Assembly (NCBI GenBank): GCA_942493275.1 | Contig: OW818687.1 | Location: forward strand, 1,426,001 to 1,490,000 | Source: G942493275 sp942493275 | Lineage (GTDB): Bacteria; Actinomycetota; Coriobacteriia; Anaerosomatales; PHET01 | Reading direction: 5' to 3' | DNA length: 64,000 nucleotides | Part shown: positions 54,988 to 63,617 of the stretch, piece after piece | How the letters are laid out: every line of letters starts with the position of its first letter | How positions within the stretch are numbered: the stretch's first letter is position 1 | Position numbers and translations under genes: made by a program | Notes under the pieces: model-generated | The model's database searches: none | The model's input: only the letters and a program-made list of their open reading frames with translations | Told to the model about the DNA's origin: nothing

Positions 54988-56235
54988 CTAGAAGCCGCTG
55001 GTTCCGAGTGCTGCGGACGGCGTGGTCACCGCGTTCTTGGGCGGGACGGTCCGGTACTGCCAGTCGTAGCGGCGGGCGCCGGCGTAGTCGCGACGGCCCG
55101 AGAGCTTCGAGATCTTGACGAAGTCGCCGGTGCGCGGGGCGTGGATGTAGTAGCCGCCGCCCATGTACATGCCGACGTGGTGGATCGGGGAGCCGAAGAA
55201 CACGGCGTCGCCGGGCTGCAGCGCGGCGGGCGCGACCTTCTCGCCCATCTGGAACTGGCTGCCCGAGTAGTGCGGGAGGCTGACGCCATGCTGGCGGTAC
55301 ACGTAGAGCAGCAGGCCGGAGCAGTCGAACCCGCGCGGGGTCTCGCCGCCCCAGAGGTAGGGGACGCCGTGGTAGGCGAGTGCGGTCTCCACCGGCGAAC
55401 CGGGCTCGACGACGATGCCCTTGGCGTTCGCGCCCGTGAGGATCTCGGCGAGAAGCTGGCGCTCTTCAACCGAGCGGCGCGAGGACTCCGAGTCGAGGAG
55501 CTCGAGCAGGTCGCCCTGTGCGTCGGCGAGCATGGTCTGACGCTCCTGGATGCGGAGCATGATCTCGATCTGGCGGGCCTTGAGTTCGAATTCGAGCGAC
55601 TCGGCGGTCTGCTTCGCGCCCTGGAGCTGACGCGCCTGCGCGTCGAGCAGATCCTTCTGGCCCTTGAGGGAGGCGGCGATGTCAGCGTCGCGAACGCCGA
55701 TGGTGTTCAGGAACTTCATGCGGGCCACGAAGTCTCCGACCGACTTGGAGTCGAGCAGGACGCCGATCGTGGCGAACGAGCCGCCATCCTTGTAGATCGA
55801 GGCGGCGCGCTTGTCGAGGATCTCGGTCTGGATCTCGTAGGCGGTGGTGGCCTTCTCGAGGTCGCCCTCGACGAGGTCGACGCGCTGCTTCATCTCGGAG
55901 AGGCGGTCGATGGCCTTGTTGTACTCCTCGGTGGCGAGTTCGAGCTCGCGGTCGAGGGCGTCGAGCTGAGCCTGGAAGTCATCGAGGCGCTTCTGGCGCG
56001 CGGCGAGTTCTTCGCGGAACTTCTCGGTCTTGGTGTCGACGTTGACGTCGATCTCGGAACCGGAGGTAGCGGGCTTGCGAGGGGTGGTGGGCTCCGTGGT
56101 GGGGCCGGTGGGCTCCGTCGTCGGCGTGGTGGTCGACGAGGGCGCGGCATAGGCGACAGGCGTGATGAGAAGCGCCCCCACGAGGGAGAGCACGACCGCT
56201 CGCTGAGCGAGCGTTGCGAGCCTGTAGAAGGTCAT
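54988..56235 (-). CDS. Secreted NlpC/P60 peptidase with coiled coil
   Basis: 415 residues from ATG at 56235. Signal peptide ends in VAYAAP, then a Thr/Pro-rich linker with a TTEPT repeat, a long coiled coil (residues ~65-260), and a C-terminal NlpC/P60 domain with C in FDCSGLLLYVYR, H in HHVGMYMGGG and IHAPR. Likely a peptidoglycan endopeptidase of the RipA/p60 type, secreted. Intact catalytic residues. Confidence 0.93.
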   Translation of the reverse strand: MTFYRLATLAQRAVVLSLVGALLITPVAYAAPSSTTTPTTEPTGPTTEPTTPRKPATSGSEIDVNVDTKTEKFREELAARQKRLDDFQAQLDALDRELELATEEYNKAIDRLSEMKQRVDLVEGDLEKATTAYEIQTEILDKRAASIYKDGGSFATIGVLLDSKSVGDFVARMKFLNTIGVRDADIAASLKGQKDLLDAQARQLQGAKQTAESLEFELKARQIEIMLRIQERQTMLADAQGDLLELLDSESSRRSVEERQLLAEILTGANAKGIVVEPGSPVETALAYHGVPYLWGGETPRGFDCSGLLLYVYRQHGVSLPHYSGSQFQMGEKVAPAALQPGDAVFFGSPIHHVGMYMGGGYYIHAPRTGDFVKISKLSGRRDYAGARRYDWQYRTVPPKNAVTTPSAALGTSGF

Positions 56236-56520
56236 GCAATGCCTTTCATACCGGATGGACTCCGTAGCGCTGCCTACTAGCCTTACCCCTAAGACCGTGT
56301 GTAGGCGAGTCCAATGCTCGATTCTACATTGAAAGCACAGAAACCGCGAGGTAAGACGGCCTGGGCGACCTGGTTTGGCGACCCACGTGACAGTACGCAA
56401 AACCGATGCCGATTGATGCGGTGCCCGCCGCGGTCCCTCAGGAATGTTTATCGGCAGGTTGTCCTATTGGGTTGAGTGCCGAGGATGGTTCGATCGGCTT
56501 GCGGGAAAGTTGCCCGGAGC
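56236..56520. other. Intergenic stretch with no clear gene
   Basis: 285 bases between the NlpC gene and the doc fragment. No coding frame with family resemblance was found. It presumably carries the NlpC promoter. Confidence 0.4.
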
Positions 56521-56688
56521 TTACCTGGCGGGGAGGGCGTGCGCTCGGAGCGCCTGGGCGATCTCGGGCTTTGTGGCGCGGCCCTCGGCGGTGGCGATGA
56601 CGAGGTCGTATGCCGCGTCCTGGGGCAACCCCAGGAGGAAGCCGTTCAGCGCGCAGAACGTAAGCGTGAGGAATCGAGGCGCCTCCAT
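56521..56688 (-). pseudogene. doc: Truncated Doc toxin C-terminus
   Basis: A 55-codon fragment whose translation (RFLTLTFCALNGFLLGLPQDAA... then YDLVIATAEGRATKPEI) matches the C-terminal part of Doc death-on-curing toxins. The N-terminal half with HPFxDGNKR is missing; the fragment begins at an ATG only three bases after the antitoxin stop. It cannot be an active toxin. Identification is by eye and needs a profile search. Confidence 0.6.
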
Positions 56689-56690
56689 CG

Positions 56691-56924
56691 CTACTTCGAG
56701 AGTCTCTCGAAGGTGCTGCCGTAACGCTTGAGTGCCTCCTCGGCGGCGTACTCAAAGGCGAGCCGGCGCTCCTCTTCCTCGGACTTCACGGGCGTGATCG
56801 TGAGGGAGCGGCCGTCCGTTGTGATGGTGAACGACGCGTCCTCATCGGCCCCGATGATCTCGAGGATGGGACGGTCGATGATGAGGGCGCGGCTGTTGCC
56901 GTGCTTGACGAGCTTCTTGATCAT
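56691..56924 (-). CDS. AbrB/MazE-type antitoxin-like protein
   Basis: 77 residues from ATG at 56924. KKLVKHGNSRALIIDRPILEIIG is an AbrB/MazE swapped-hairpin fold; the C terminus EEEERRLAFEYAAEEALKRYG is the acidic helix that neutralises a toxin. It directly precedes the doc fragment, suggesting a former Doc-type pair that lost its toxin. GGAGGCCGCC lies near the start. Confidence 0.78.
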   Translation of the reverse strand: MIKKLVKHGNSRALIIDRPILEIIGADEDASFTITTDGRSLTITPVKSEEEERRLAFEYAAEEALKRYGSTFERLSK

Positions 56925-57036
56925 GGCGGCCTCCGGGTGGCGCGGTGTCACGATAAGTGTACCAGGGGATATACGCTATGAGCACGAAAGGAACAACCAT
57001 GGAATACGAAACCGACGGCAGACGCATTGAGTTGGT

Positions 57037-57399
57037 TTGCAGGTCGCTGAGACCCATTCGTGGATTGAGGCGGCATGGCTGCTGATCGCGGACGGTGAGA
57101 TTGGGCTGGAGGTGGTGCTCGCCGTGCTTCCAGCGGTTGCTGCGGATGTAGCGTCGACAGTGGACCTGCAGTCCGAACTGCTTGAACAGCTGTCCGATTC
57201 GGTCCCTGCGTGCGAGGTCGAGGTGGTGGTCTTGCCGACGCCGTCCATCCAGCTGGGTTACCGGATAGTGACCCGGGGCCTTCTTGTTAAAGGCGAGGAC
57301 AGCAGCCGTGCGGCCGAGGCGACCATCCGTGCGCTCGGTGAGTACTTTGACTTCACCTATGAAGCGCAGATGCACGGTCGGTGGGTGGCTAGGGAGTGA
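57037..57399 (+). pseudogene. Possible MNT nucleotidyltransferase relic
   Basis: 120 codons starting at TTG. The C-terminal two thirds (DLQSELLEQL, VEVVVLPTPSIQLGYRIVTRG, ATIRALGEYFDF) resemble the end of MNT/minimal nucleotidyltransferases used as antitoxins. The GSRARG...SDxD active-site region is missing or replaced by a GEIGLEVVLAV segment. It may be a broken gene or an unrelated small protein. Stated with low confidence. Confidence 0.35.
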
Positions 57400-57471
57400 G
57401 GGCTCAGAGAGTCCCACTTACACTCGTCGTGCGCTTGAACGCAGTGACAGCGAATGCAAGAAGGCAGCTTG

Positions 57472-57500
57472 TTGCAAACCCCGGTGTGGGTATGTTACTT
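57472..57500 (+). promoter_or_regulatory. Candidate promoter of tRNA-fMet
   Basis: TTGCAA and TTACTT separated by 17 bases, 31 bases before the tRNA. Confidence 0.45.
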
Positions 57501-57531
57501 TGTGCGTCCGCCATCTAGGCGAACTGAACAT

Positions 57532-57608
<77 letters not shown>

Positions 57609-57618
57609 AGAAACTAGC

Positions 57619-57657
57619 AGGTCAGAGGCGTAGTCGCCTCTGACCTGTGTTGTCTTT
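57619..57657 (+). terminator. Terminator after tRNA-fMet
   Basis: 12-bp stem AGGTCAGAGGCG / CGCCTCTGACCT with loop TAGT, followed by GTGTTGTCTTT. Confidence 0.85.
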
Positions 57658-57777
57658 CGGGTTCTTCACGAATGATTCACCAGAAGTCGTTGCATATCGC
57701 CAGCCGCAGGTAAGGGGTCAGGAGTTTCTATCGGCCTGCTTCCGGATGCGGCCGTAGGGCAGGAAGTCGGGCTTAGT

Positions 57778-57990
57778 TCACTCGCTTTCGACCTCGAATC
57801 CTGCCGCAGTCACTGCTGACAGGATCACGTCCGGCTCTGCTTGAGTTTCGTCATACATGACCGATGTCGTGCCTCTCTCGAAGTTCGCGGTGACTCCGAT
57901 GACTCCAGCTACTCCACTGAGCGCCTTCTCAATGATTGTGGTGCAGCTGTTGCACATCAATCCAGGGGTCTTGAGGTGTATCGCTTTCAT
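57778..57990 (-). CDS. Heavy-metal-associated (HMA) protein
   Basis: 70 residues of a single HMA domain with GLMCNSC (C13, C16), followed by the ferredoxin-like fold. Small proteins of this type shuttle Cu(I) or another soft metal in the cytoplasm. It closely resembles the protein at 63618 (shared TPGLMC, GTTSVM and DE segments). It is minus-strand and 15 bases after the methyltransferase gene, so it is probably last in the cysteine operon. GGGAGAG precedes the ATG. Confidence 0.85.
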   Translation of the reverse strand: MKAIHLKTPGLMCNSCTTIIEKALSGVAGVIGVTANFERGTTSVMYDETQAEPDVILSAVTAAGFEVESE

Positions 57991-58005
57991 GCGGTGCTCT
58001 CCCTT

Positions 58006-58842
58006 CTAGTCCGGTTGACCGTTCTTGCGGGCGATGATCTCAAGCACCATGGGTGTAATCATCAGCGTGCCCGAATCATTATGCGCGTCCCGTAGCTCCA
58101 CGCGAACCAAGTCCGCCCATGCCGGTTCGCATTGCTCAAGTTCGACGAGTCGTCTTAGGTTCGACTCCACGAACGTCGAAATCCAGGTCCAGAGCGGATG
58201 CTTTGGGCCGACGCAATAGACACGCGGCTCGACCAGTTCGAGGGCAAATCCTCGCTCTGCCAGCGCCGCCGGGATAGCGGTCGCGACATCCGGTTCTCCG
58301 CCAGCCGCCCGCCAACTGCGCATCACCCGCCCGATGTACTCATCCAGCAGTGGCCGGGACGGTGCGTAGCGCCAGGAGCCGTAGTCGGCGTACTCATGGA
58401 AGACGGCCACGCCACCGGGGCGCACGGCGCGGGCCAGCTTGTCGACGAGTGTGACAGGGGAGTCCACGAACGATGCCACCCAACGGCACCACGCGAAGTC
58501 TTGGGTGTCGACCGGCAGTTCGTCCGACATGAGGTCCAGCTCGAGGAAGTCGATGTTCCTGATTCCACGCCCACGAGCCGTCTCTTCTCCGGCGCTGATG
58601 AATCGGGCCGAGCGCTCGATTGCTGTCACGTGCCCCGCTTCGCCGACAATTGAGGCGAGGTCGAGCGCCGCGAATCCGGGTCCGGCACCCACGTCGATCC
58701 CGCGTTGCCCGGCCGAGATTCCCGCTCTCTCCCAGCAATCCCTGGCGATGGGAAGCCAGGATTCATGCTGAATGCCGAGACGCAGCGTCTCCTGGTCCGT
58801 CGTGCCTAGGATGTAGTCGCGGTCGACGGTGCCCCTAGGCAC
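58006..58842 (-). CDS. SAM-dependent methyltransferase
   Basis: 278 residues from GTG at 58842 (GAGGCGG upstream). Motif I reads GIDVGAGPGFAALDLAS and the next motifs AIERSARF and LELDLMSDE are in order, as in class I methyltransferases. The substrate is unknown. It is in the operon of two cysteine genes, as yrrT is next to mccA and mccB in Bacillus, so a sulfur-metabolism role is possible (inference). Overlaps mccB by eight bases. Confidence 0.75.
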   Translation of the reverse strand: MPRGTVDRDYILGTTDQETLRLGIQHESWLPIARDCWERAGISAGQRGIDVGAGPGFAALDLASIVGEAGHVTAIERSARFISAGEETARGRGIRNIDFLELDLMSDELPVDTQDFAWCRWVASFVDSPVTLVDKLARAVRPGGVAVFHEYADYGSWRYAPSRPLLDEYIGRVMRSWRAAGGEPDVATAIPAALAERGFALELVEPRVYCVGPKHPLWTWISTFVESNLRRLVELEQCEPAWADLVRVELRDAHNDSGTLMITPMVLEIIARKNGQPD

Positions 58843-59986
58843 GACGTGCCGCCTCAAGAGCTTGATCGATATCGACAAGGAGGTCTTCGATATCCTCGAT
58901 TCCCACAGACAGGCGCACGAGGGCATCGTCGATGCCACGACGTGTCCGTTCCTCTTCCGGCACTGAGGCATGCGTCATCGCAGCCGGCAGGCTGGCAAGC
59001 GACTCTACGCCGCCGAGACTCTCCGCGAGTGAGAACAGTTTCATCTCGCCGAGAAATGCACGTGCGGCGGATCCGCCACCGGCCAATCGCACGGACACCA
59101 TGCCACCAAAGGAGTCCATCTGCCTCGCGGCAAGGTCATGCCCCGGGTGTGTCGCCAAGCCGGGATAGTAGACCGACTCGACGGCCGGATCAGCCCCGAG
59201 CCTCTCCGCGATCGCGGCGGCATTGGAGCTGTGCGTGCGCATCCTCAACGAGAGCGTCTTGAGACCCCGAAGCACCAACCAGCAGTCGAAAGGACCAGGC
59301 ACGGCACCCGCCGCGTTCTGGTAGAACGCGATCTTCTCAGCGAGATCGTCGTCGGAAGTCACAACCGCACCGCCAACGACGTCCGAGTGTCCGCCCGCAT
59401 ACTTCGTGGTGCTGTGAACGACGATATCCGCGCCGAATTCAAGCGGGCGCTGCAGGTAGGGGGTCGCGAACGTGTTGTCCACGACCAGCGGAGCGCCAGC
59501 TTCGTGGGCGATGGCCGCTGCTTCACAAATGTCGGTGATGTTCAGGAGCGGGTTGCTGGGCGTCTCAACCCACAGCATTCGGGTGCTGGGCGAGATGGCC
59601 GCTCTCAATGAGTCGAGCGAACCGGCGTCAACGAATGTCGAGGAGATGCCCAAGGGCTCGAAGACGCGCCTCAGAAGGCGGATGGTGCCACCGTAGAGGT
59701 CCTCCGCCGCCACGATATGGTCACCCGGGCGCAACAGCGACAACACGGCCGTCTCAGCAGCAAGCCCGGAAGCGAACGCAAGCCCATGCTTGCCGCCCTC
59801 CAGAGAGGCAAGCACCTTCTCGAGTGCAGTGCGGGTAGGATTGCCCGAGCGTGAATACTCATATCCCAAGTGCTCGCCAGGCATGGATTGCGTGAAGGTC
59901 GAGGTCTGATATATCGGCACGATGGTGGCGCCAGTGGTCGCATCGGGCTCTTGCCCCACGTGGATTGCGGCGGTTGAGAACCTCAT
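58835..59986 (-). CDS. mccB: Cystathionine gamma-lyase/gamma-synthase family PLP enzyme
   Basis: 383 residues from ATG at 59986. TAAIHVGQEPD, ALEKVLASLEGGKHGLAFASG and the PLP lysine in HSTTKYAGGHSD define Cys/Met metabolism PLP enzymes. With the neighbouring cystathionine beta-synthase-like gene, reverse transsulfuration (methionine to cysteine) is most likely, so gamma-lyase is favoured. It overlaps mccA by four bases. Confidence 0.88.
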   Translation of the reverse strand: MRFSTAAIHVGQEPDATTGATIVPIYQTSTFTQSMPGEHLGYEYSRSGNPTRTALEKVLASLEGGKHGLAFASGLAAETAVLSLLRPGDHIVAAEDLYGGTIRLLRRVFEPLGISSTFVDAGSLDSLRAAISPSTRMLWVETPSNPLLNITDICEAAAIAHEAGAPLVVDNTFATPYLQRPLEFGADIVVHSTTKYAGGHSDVVGGAVVTSDDDLAEKIAFYQNAAGAVPGPFDCWLVLRGLKTLSLRMRTHSSNAAAIAERLGADPAVESVYYPGLATHPGHDLAARQMDSFGGMVSVRLAGGGSAARAFLGEMKLFSLAESLGGVESLASLPAAMTHASVPEEERTRRGIDDALVRLSVGIEDIEDLLVDIDQALEAARRA

Positions 59987-60966
59987 GCCGTCACTGCCCT
60001 TCGCTCTGCGTCGAGAACGTGGCCGAACCCGAACTCGCGCATCCACTCGTCAGAGTGGAACTTAGAGAGATAGTTGCGCCCGGTGTCTGGCAGCAGCACA
60101 ACGATCACGGATTCCCGGGGCATTCGTTCGGCTAGCACCAGGGCGGCATGCAGTGCCGTTCCCGACGAGCCCCCAGCGAGCACGCCTTCCTCTCGGGCGA
60201 GCCGTCTGGCGGCCGCGAATGACTCGGCATCAGTGACGCGCACCCATTCACTCACCAACCCCGCGTCGAAGGTCTCAGGGAAGAAGTCCTCGCCGATGCC
60301 TTCCACGATCCATGACCCCGGCTCGTCCCCAGACAGTATCGAGCCGGCGGGATCTGCCCCTACCACGCGCAGCGCGGGATTGCGTTCACGAAGGTAGCGG
60401 GCTATGCCTGAGAGCGAGCCGCCAGTGCCAACGCCTGCGACGAGGGCATCCACCCGGCCGTCAGCGTCCTGCCATATCTCGGGACCAGTGCTGGCATAGT
60501 GCGCCGCAGGGTTCGCCTGGTTGGAGAATTGTCCCGGCCGCCATCCGCCCAAGTCTCGAGCGATCCGATCCGCGACGCCGTTGTAGCTGTCCGGTGAGTC
60601 CGGCGGAACGGCGGTGGGCGTCGATACGACCTCAGCGCCATATGCCCGAAGCAGGCCCACCTTCTCGCGGCTCATCTTGTCCGGCACGGCGAAGATGCAT
60701 CGGTAGCCCCGAACAGCTGCAGCCATTGAGAGCCCGACCCCTGTGTTGCCGGCCGTTGCCTCCACGATGACGCCTCCGGGTCGTAGGTCACCGCGACGTT
60801 CCGCCTCGTCGATCATGGCAAGTGCGATCCGATCCTTCTGGCTGCCGCCGGGATTGAGCAGCTCCAGCTTGGCGAGAATAGTGACTGGCAACCCGCAGCC
60901 GATTTGGTTCAGTCGCAACATCGGGGTGTGGCCCACGGCTTCGGAAATGCTGTTGATGTAAGGCAT
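59983..60966 (-). CDS. mccA: Cysteine synthase/cystathionine beta-synthase family
   Basis: 327 residues. PLP lysine is in GSQKDRIAL, with TAGNTGVGLSMAAA (phosphate loop) and AGVGTGGSLSGIARYL. It is MccA-like in being fold type II and adjacent to mccB. It could be an ordinary O-acetylserine sulfhydrylase; the operon partner favours cystathionine formation. First gene of the operon. Confidence 0.85.
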   Translation of the reverse strand: MPYINSISEAVGHTPMLRLNQIGCGLPVTILAKLELLNPGGSQKDRIALAMIDEAERRGDLRPGGVIVEATAGNTGVGLSMAAAVRGYRCIFAVPDKMSREKVGLLRAYGAEVVSTPTAVPPDSPDSYNGVADRIARDLGGWRPGQFSNQANPAAHYASTGPEIWQDADGRVDALVAGVGTGGSLSGIARYLRERNPALRVVGADPAGSILSGDEPGSWIVEGIGEDFFPETFDAGLVSEWVRVTDAESFAAARRLAREEGVLAGGSSGTALHAALVLAERMPRESVIVVLLPDTGRNYLSKFHSDEWMREFGFGHVLDAERRAVTA

Positions 60967-61311
60967 TCTGAACTCCTATGTGCGGTTCAATCGGGTGGTG
61001 CCGACAACATCGGCCGCTTGGCATCCAAGGTCAATACCGCATACCGCACCAATTGCAGGTGGAATGTGCGGAATCAGAGTGGAACGTGCGCAACACGCAT
61101 CGCACATGTGCGGAATTGGCCGTGGCTTCAGGGCAGCGACGCCGCGTTCTGCGCCGCGAGGGGGACAGCGAGTCTCCTTCGCTTCCTCGAGACCCTGGGA
61201 TTTCCGACGGTACCGATTTCGGGAGCCGGCCTAAAGTGTGTAAGTCGTGGATTTGGGTGTTGTGGCACGTGCATTGCGTAATGTGTGGCAACTGACGAGT
61301 TGAGGAGTTCT
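60967..61311. promoter_or_regulatory. Divergent intergenic region with repeated GTGCGGAAT-like sites
   Basis: 345 bases between mccA (minus) and a small membrane protein (plus). GTGCGGAAT occurs at 61067 and 61109 and a related GTGCGCAAC at 61087, so starts are 20 and 22 bases apart; a 12-bp palindrome CGCACATGTGCG lies at 61102-61113. No gene seen. Possible regulator binding sites. Confidence 0.45.
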
Positions 61312-61650
61312 GTGAATCGACAGCGCACATCGAGTAGGTGGGTTTCACTTTCCGTGATCATCGCCCTTGCGGCTGTCACGGTTCTGATGACCTGTGGTGT
61401 CGCGCTCGGCTCGCCGGCAGACGGCAACGGAATGCCGGGCACGGACGCCTGTGGTCTGGGCACCCATGTGTCTATGAGTGCTACAAGAGCATCTGCCGAG
61501 GCCCCGAAACTTTCGGTCGAGCTTCTGGCGTTCGGGTCCGCTCCGGCGGTGTTCGCTCCCGCTCGCGAAGCAGGTGCTGGCGACTACTCGCTCGTGACCC
61601 GCGAATTGCCGTCCCCTCCGGACCCGAGGCACGGCGTAATCAGGGTCTAA
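61312..61650 (+). CDS. Small exported or membrane protein, unknown
   Basis: 112 residues from GTG (GAGGAG upstream). One hydrophobic segment (VSLSVIIALAAVTVLMTCGVALG) is followed by a short region with GMPGTDACGLGTH, then a low-complexity tail. The layout resembles small periplasmic proteins found beside copper or metal genes. No domain recognised. Confidence 0.55.
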   Translation: MNRQRTSSRWVSLSVIIALAAVTVLMTCGVALGSPADGNGMPGTDACGLGTHVSMSATRASAEAPKLSVELLAFGSAPAVFAPAREAGAGDYSLVTRELPSPPDPRHGVIRV

Positions 61651-61793
61651 TCGTTCCTTCACGACGTGCGCCCGATTCGACTTGAATGGGATGCACCGGT
61701 CATGTGCTCCGCAACCCGTGTGTGTTGCGTCGAGCAGTCTCACTGACATGACATTTGCGCCTGCGTTGGCACGGCGCCGTGAAAGGAACAGAA

Positions 61794-62024
61794 ATGAACG
61801 CAGTACACATTCGGACGGATGGGATGCATTGCGACGCATGCCCGCCGCTGATTGAAGCCGAAGTCGAGCAGCTCCCAGGTGTGAGGGCGGCGAGGGCCTA
61901 TCGGTCCATGCACCTGACGTCCGTTCTCTATGACCCCGAGCTCACGGACAGTGCAGCGATCAGTCACAGGATCATGGACGCCGGCTTCAGGGCGCATGTG
62001 CTATCAGGGGACCGCCATCACTAG
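61794..62024 (+). CDS. HMA-domain metal-binding protein
   Basis: 76 residues. Motif GMHCDAC (C13, C16), then LPGVRAARA, a variation of the HMA fold. Compared with the other two HMA proteins in the region it has H before the first cysteine. Likely a small soft-metal chaperone in the cytoplasm. AAAGGAA precedes the ATG. Confidence 0.8.
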   Translation: MNAVHIRTDGMHCDACPPLIEAEVEQLPGVRAARAYRSMHLTSVLYDPELTDSAAISHRIMDAGFRAHVLSGDRHH

Positions 62025-62085
62025 GTCGGGACCCACCCCATACCAGCAACCTCGCCCATCGGGGCGAAGGAATAAGGAGACCGTC

Positions 62086-62499
62086 ATGAACACAAACATC
62101 AAGATCGCCACCGGCATGTTCGCTGGCCTCATCGCCGGCACGATGCTCGTGGGAACCGCTGTTGCAGCACCCCGAATGATGAACGCCCCAGACTTCAGTG
62201 GGTACGGCATGATGCGTTCGGCCAGCGCGTCGGGCACATTCGATGAGCCGACCATCGCCGAGATGAACCGGTTCATGGATCAGTACCGGACGGCCGGCGG
62301 ATCCGTCGACGTCAACCGGATGCACGCCGACGTGACGAGCGGCAGGGTCACTCCGCCGCACATGCGTGGCGGGTTCGGCAACAGCAGCACTTCCAAGGCG
62401 CAGGGCGGACGGACTTCCTATCGCGGTCCCGCAATGATGCAGGGCGTATCGTCCAACGGCGCCCCGACCGGATACAACATGATGGGTTCGACCTACTAG
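62086..62499 (+). CDS. Methionine-rich secreted protein
   Basis: 137 residues from ATG at 62086 with AAGGAGA upstream. Signal peptide cleavage near TAVAAP; the mature part has MMNAPDFSGYGMMR, MNRFMDQY, and an MMQG and YNMMG ending, giving many methionines that could bind Cu(I) or silver. No known domain. Fits the metal-related neighbourhood. Confidence 0.65.
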   Translation: MNTNIKIATGMFAGLIAGTMLVGTAVAAPRMMNAPDFSGYGMMRSASASGTFDEPTIAEMNRFMDQYRTAGGSVDVNRMHADVTSGRVTPPHMRGGFGNSSTSKAQGGRTSYRGPAMMQGVSSNGAPTGYNMMGSTY

Positions 62500-62510
62500 G
62501 ACATTCTCTC

Positions 62511-62541
62511 GCGGAGCGGTCGCAGCCCTGGGCCGCTCCGC
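62511..62541 (+). terminator. Possible hairpin after Met-rich gene
   Basis: GCGGAGCGG / CCGCTCCGC, 9-bp arms with a 13-base loop. No T-run, so a weak terminator at best. Confidence 0.4.
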
Positions 62542-62584
62542 ATGCTCGGCCCCGTCGTTCAACAACCATTAGGAGTGAATTCCG

Positions 62585-62809
62585 ATGATGTTCTTTCTCT
62601 GGCTTCCCTTCCTGCTTCTGTGCCCGCTTGCGATGTTCCTGATGATGCGCTCCGGCAACGGTATGGGTGGCCATGACATGGGTCACGCAGGGCACGCTCA
62701 GATGCCAGCTGCGAACGGTCCCGACCCCATCGAGATCGCACGTCAGCGACTCGCTCGAGGTGAGATCGACTCCGCTCAGTTTGAGGAGATCCGACGGGCC
62801 ATAAGCTAG
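62585..62809 (+). CDS. SHOCT-domain small membrane protein
   Basis: 74 residues. An N-terminal membrane helix (FFLWLPFLLLCPLAMFLMM) is followed by a Met/His/Gly linker (GNGMGGHDMGHAGHAQM) and a C-terminal SHOCT domain (DPIEIARQRLARGEIDSAQFEEI). The Met/His linker could bind metal. Common small proteins in metal-resistance and toxin loci; role uncertain. Confidence 0.8.
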   Translation: MMFFLWLPFLLLCPLAMFLMMRSGNGMGGHDMGHAGHAQMPAANGPDPIEIARQRLARGEIDSAQFEEIRRAIS

Positions 62810-62862
62810 ACGCCCGGGCATCCGACCGCGACGACGGCCCGATGAGGGCGAGGTGACACAAC

Positions 62863-63567
62863 ATGTCCAGAACATACACGAACGAGGACGCCGAGCCAGG
62901 CAAGCATCGGCTCGAGACGCTGACCGACGGCGTGTTCGCCATCGCGATGACGATTCTGGTCTTCGGCCTGCACGTCCAGCGTTTCGCGGGCGCGGTTTCG
63001 GCGCCGGAGCTGACACGGGCGCTTCTGAGTCAATGGCCCGGATTGGCGGCATTCGCGCTCTCGTTCGTGGTTCTGGGTCAGTTCTGGGTCTCGATGCACG
63101 GTCAGTTTCGCGCCATCCGAAGTGCGGACCACTGGTTCATCTGGCTCAACATCGCCTATCTGCTGTTCATCTCGCTCGTGCCTTTCACTGCCGACCACCT
63201 TGGGCGCTACGGGGCGGTCGGCCCCGTGGTGGTCCTGTACGGCCTCAACCTGCTCGCACTTTCGGTTCTGCAACTAGGCATGTGGCTATGGGCGACAGGG
63301 CAGCGCCGCCTTGTGGCTTCCGATCTGCCCTCACAGCTGATCCGGCATGGCCGCGACGTCACGCTCTTCAATGTCGTGGGCTATGCTCTCGCCACGGCCA
63401 TAGGCCCGTGGGTCCCGTTCGTGAGTGCGGCGGTCTTCGTGCTGATTCCATTGGTCAGTATCACGCGCTTCGATCACTGGCTCGTGATGGCGCGTGACGG
63501 GAGGCGTCATGTGGCCGGATCGCCCAAAGGCGTGAACGAGGCCAATCGCGGCCGGAATGCCGCGTAG
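62863..63567 (+). CDS. TMEM175-family (DUF1211) channel-like protein
   Basis: 234 residues with about six membrane helices. The family motif appears as LETLTDGVFAIAMTILVF. Bacterial TMEM175 proteins form potassium channels with two repeats of six helices; this protein has the short bacterial form. The FSD signature seen in animal proteins is replaced by LTDG. No neighbour indicates its role. Confidence 0.8.
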   Translation: MSRTYTNEDAEPGKHRLETLTDGVFAIAMTILVFGLHVQRFAGAVSAPELTRALLSQWPGLAAFALSFVVLGQFWVSMHGQFRAIRSADHWFIWLNIAYLLFISLVPFTADHLGRYGAVGPVVVLYGLNLLALSVLQLGMWLWATGQRRLVASDLPSQLIRHGRDVTLFNVVGYALATAIGPWVPFVSAAVFVLIPLVSITRFDHWLVMARDGRRHVAGSPKGVNEANRGRNAA

Positions 63568-63617
63568 GAACAAGTGATTACGAGATTCCAACAACACGAC
63601 TGGAATGGAGGAACGAC

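Noticed and set aside
56236..56400. Possible cyclic-di-AMP (ydaO) riboswitch before the NlpC/P60 gene
   Set aside because: Such genes often carry one, but the leader does not show the conserved ydaO pairing and loop bases.
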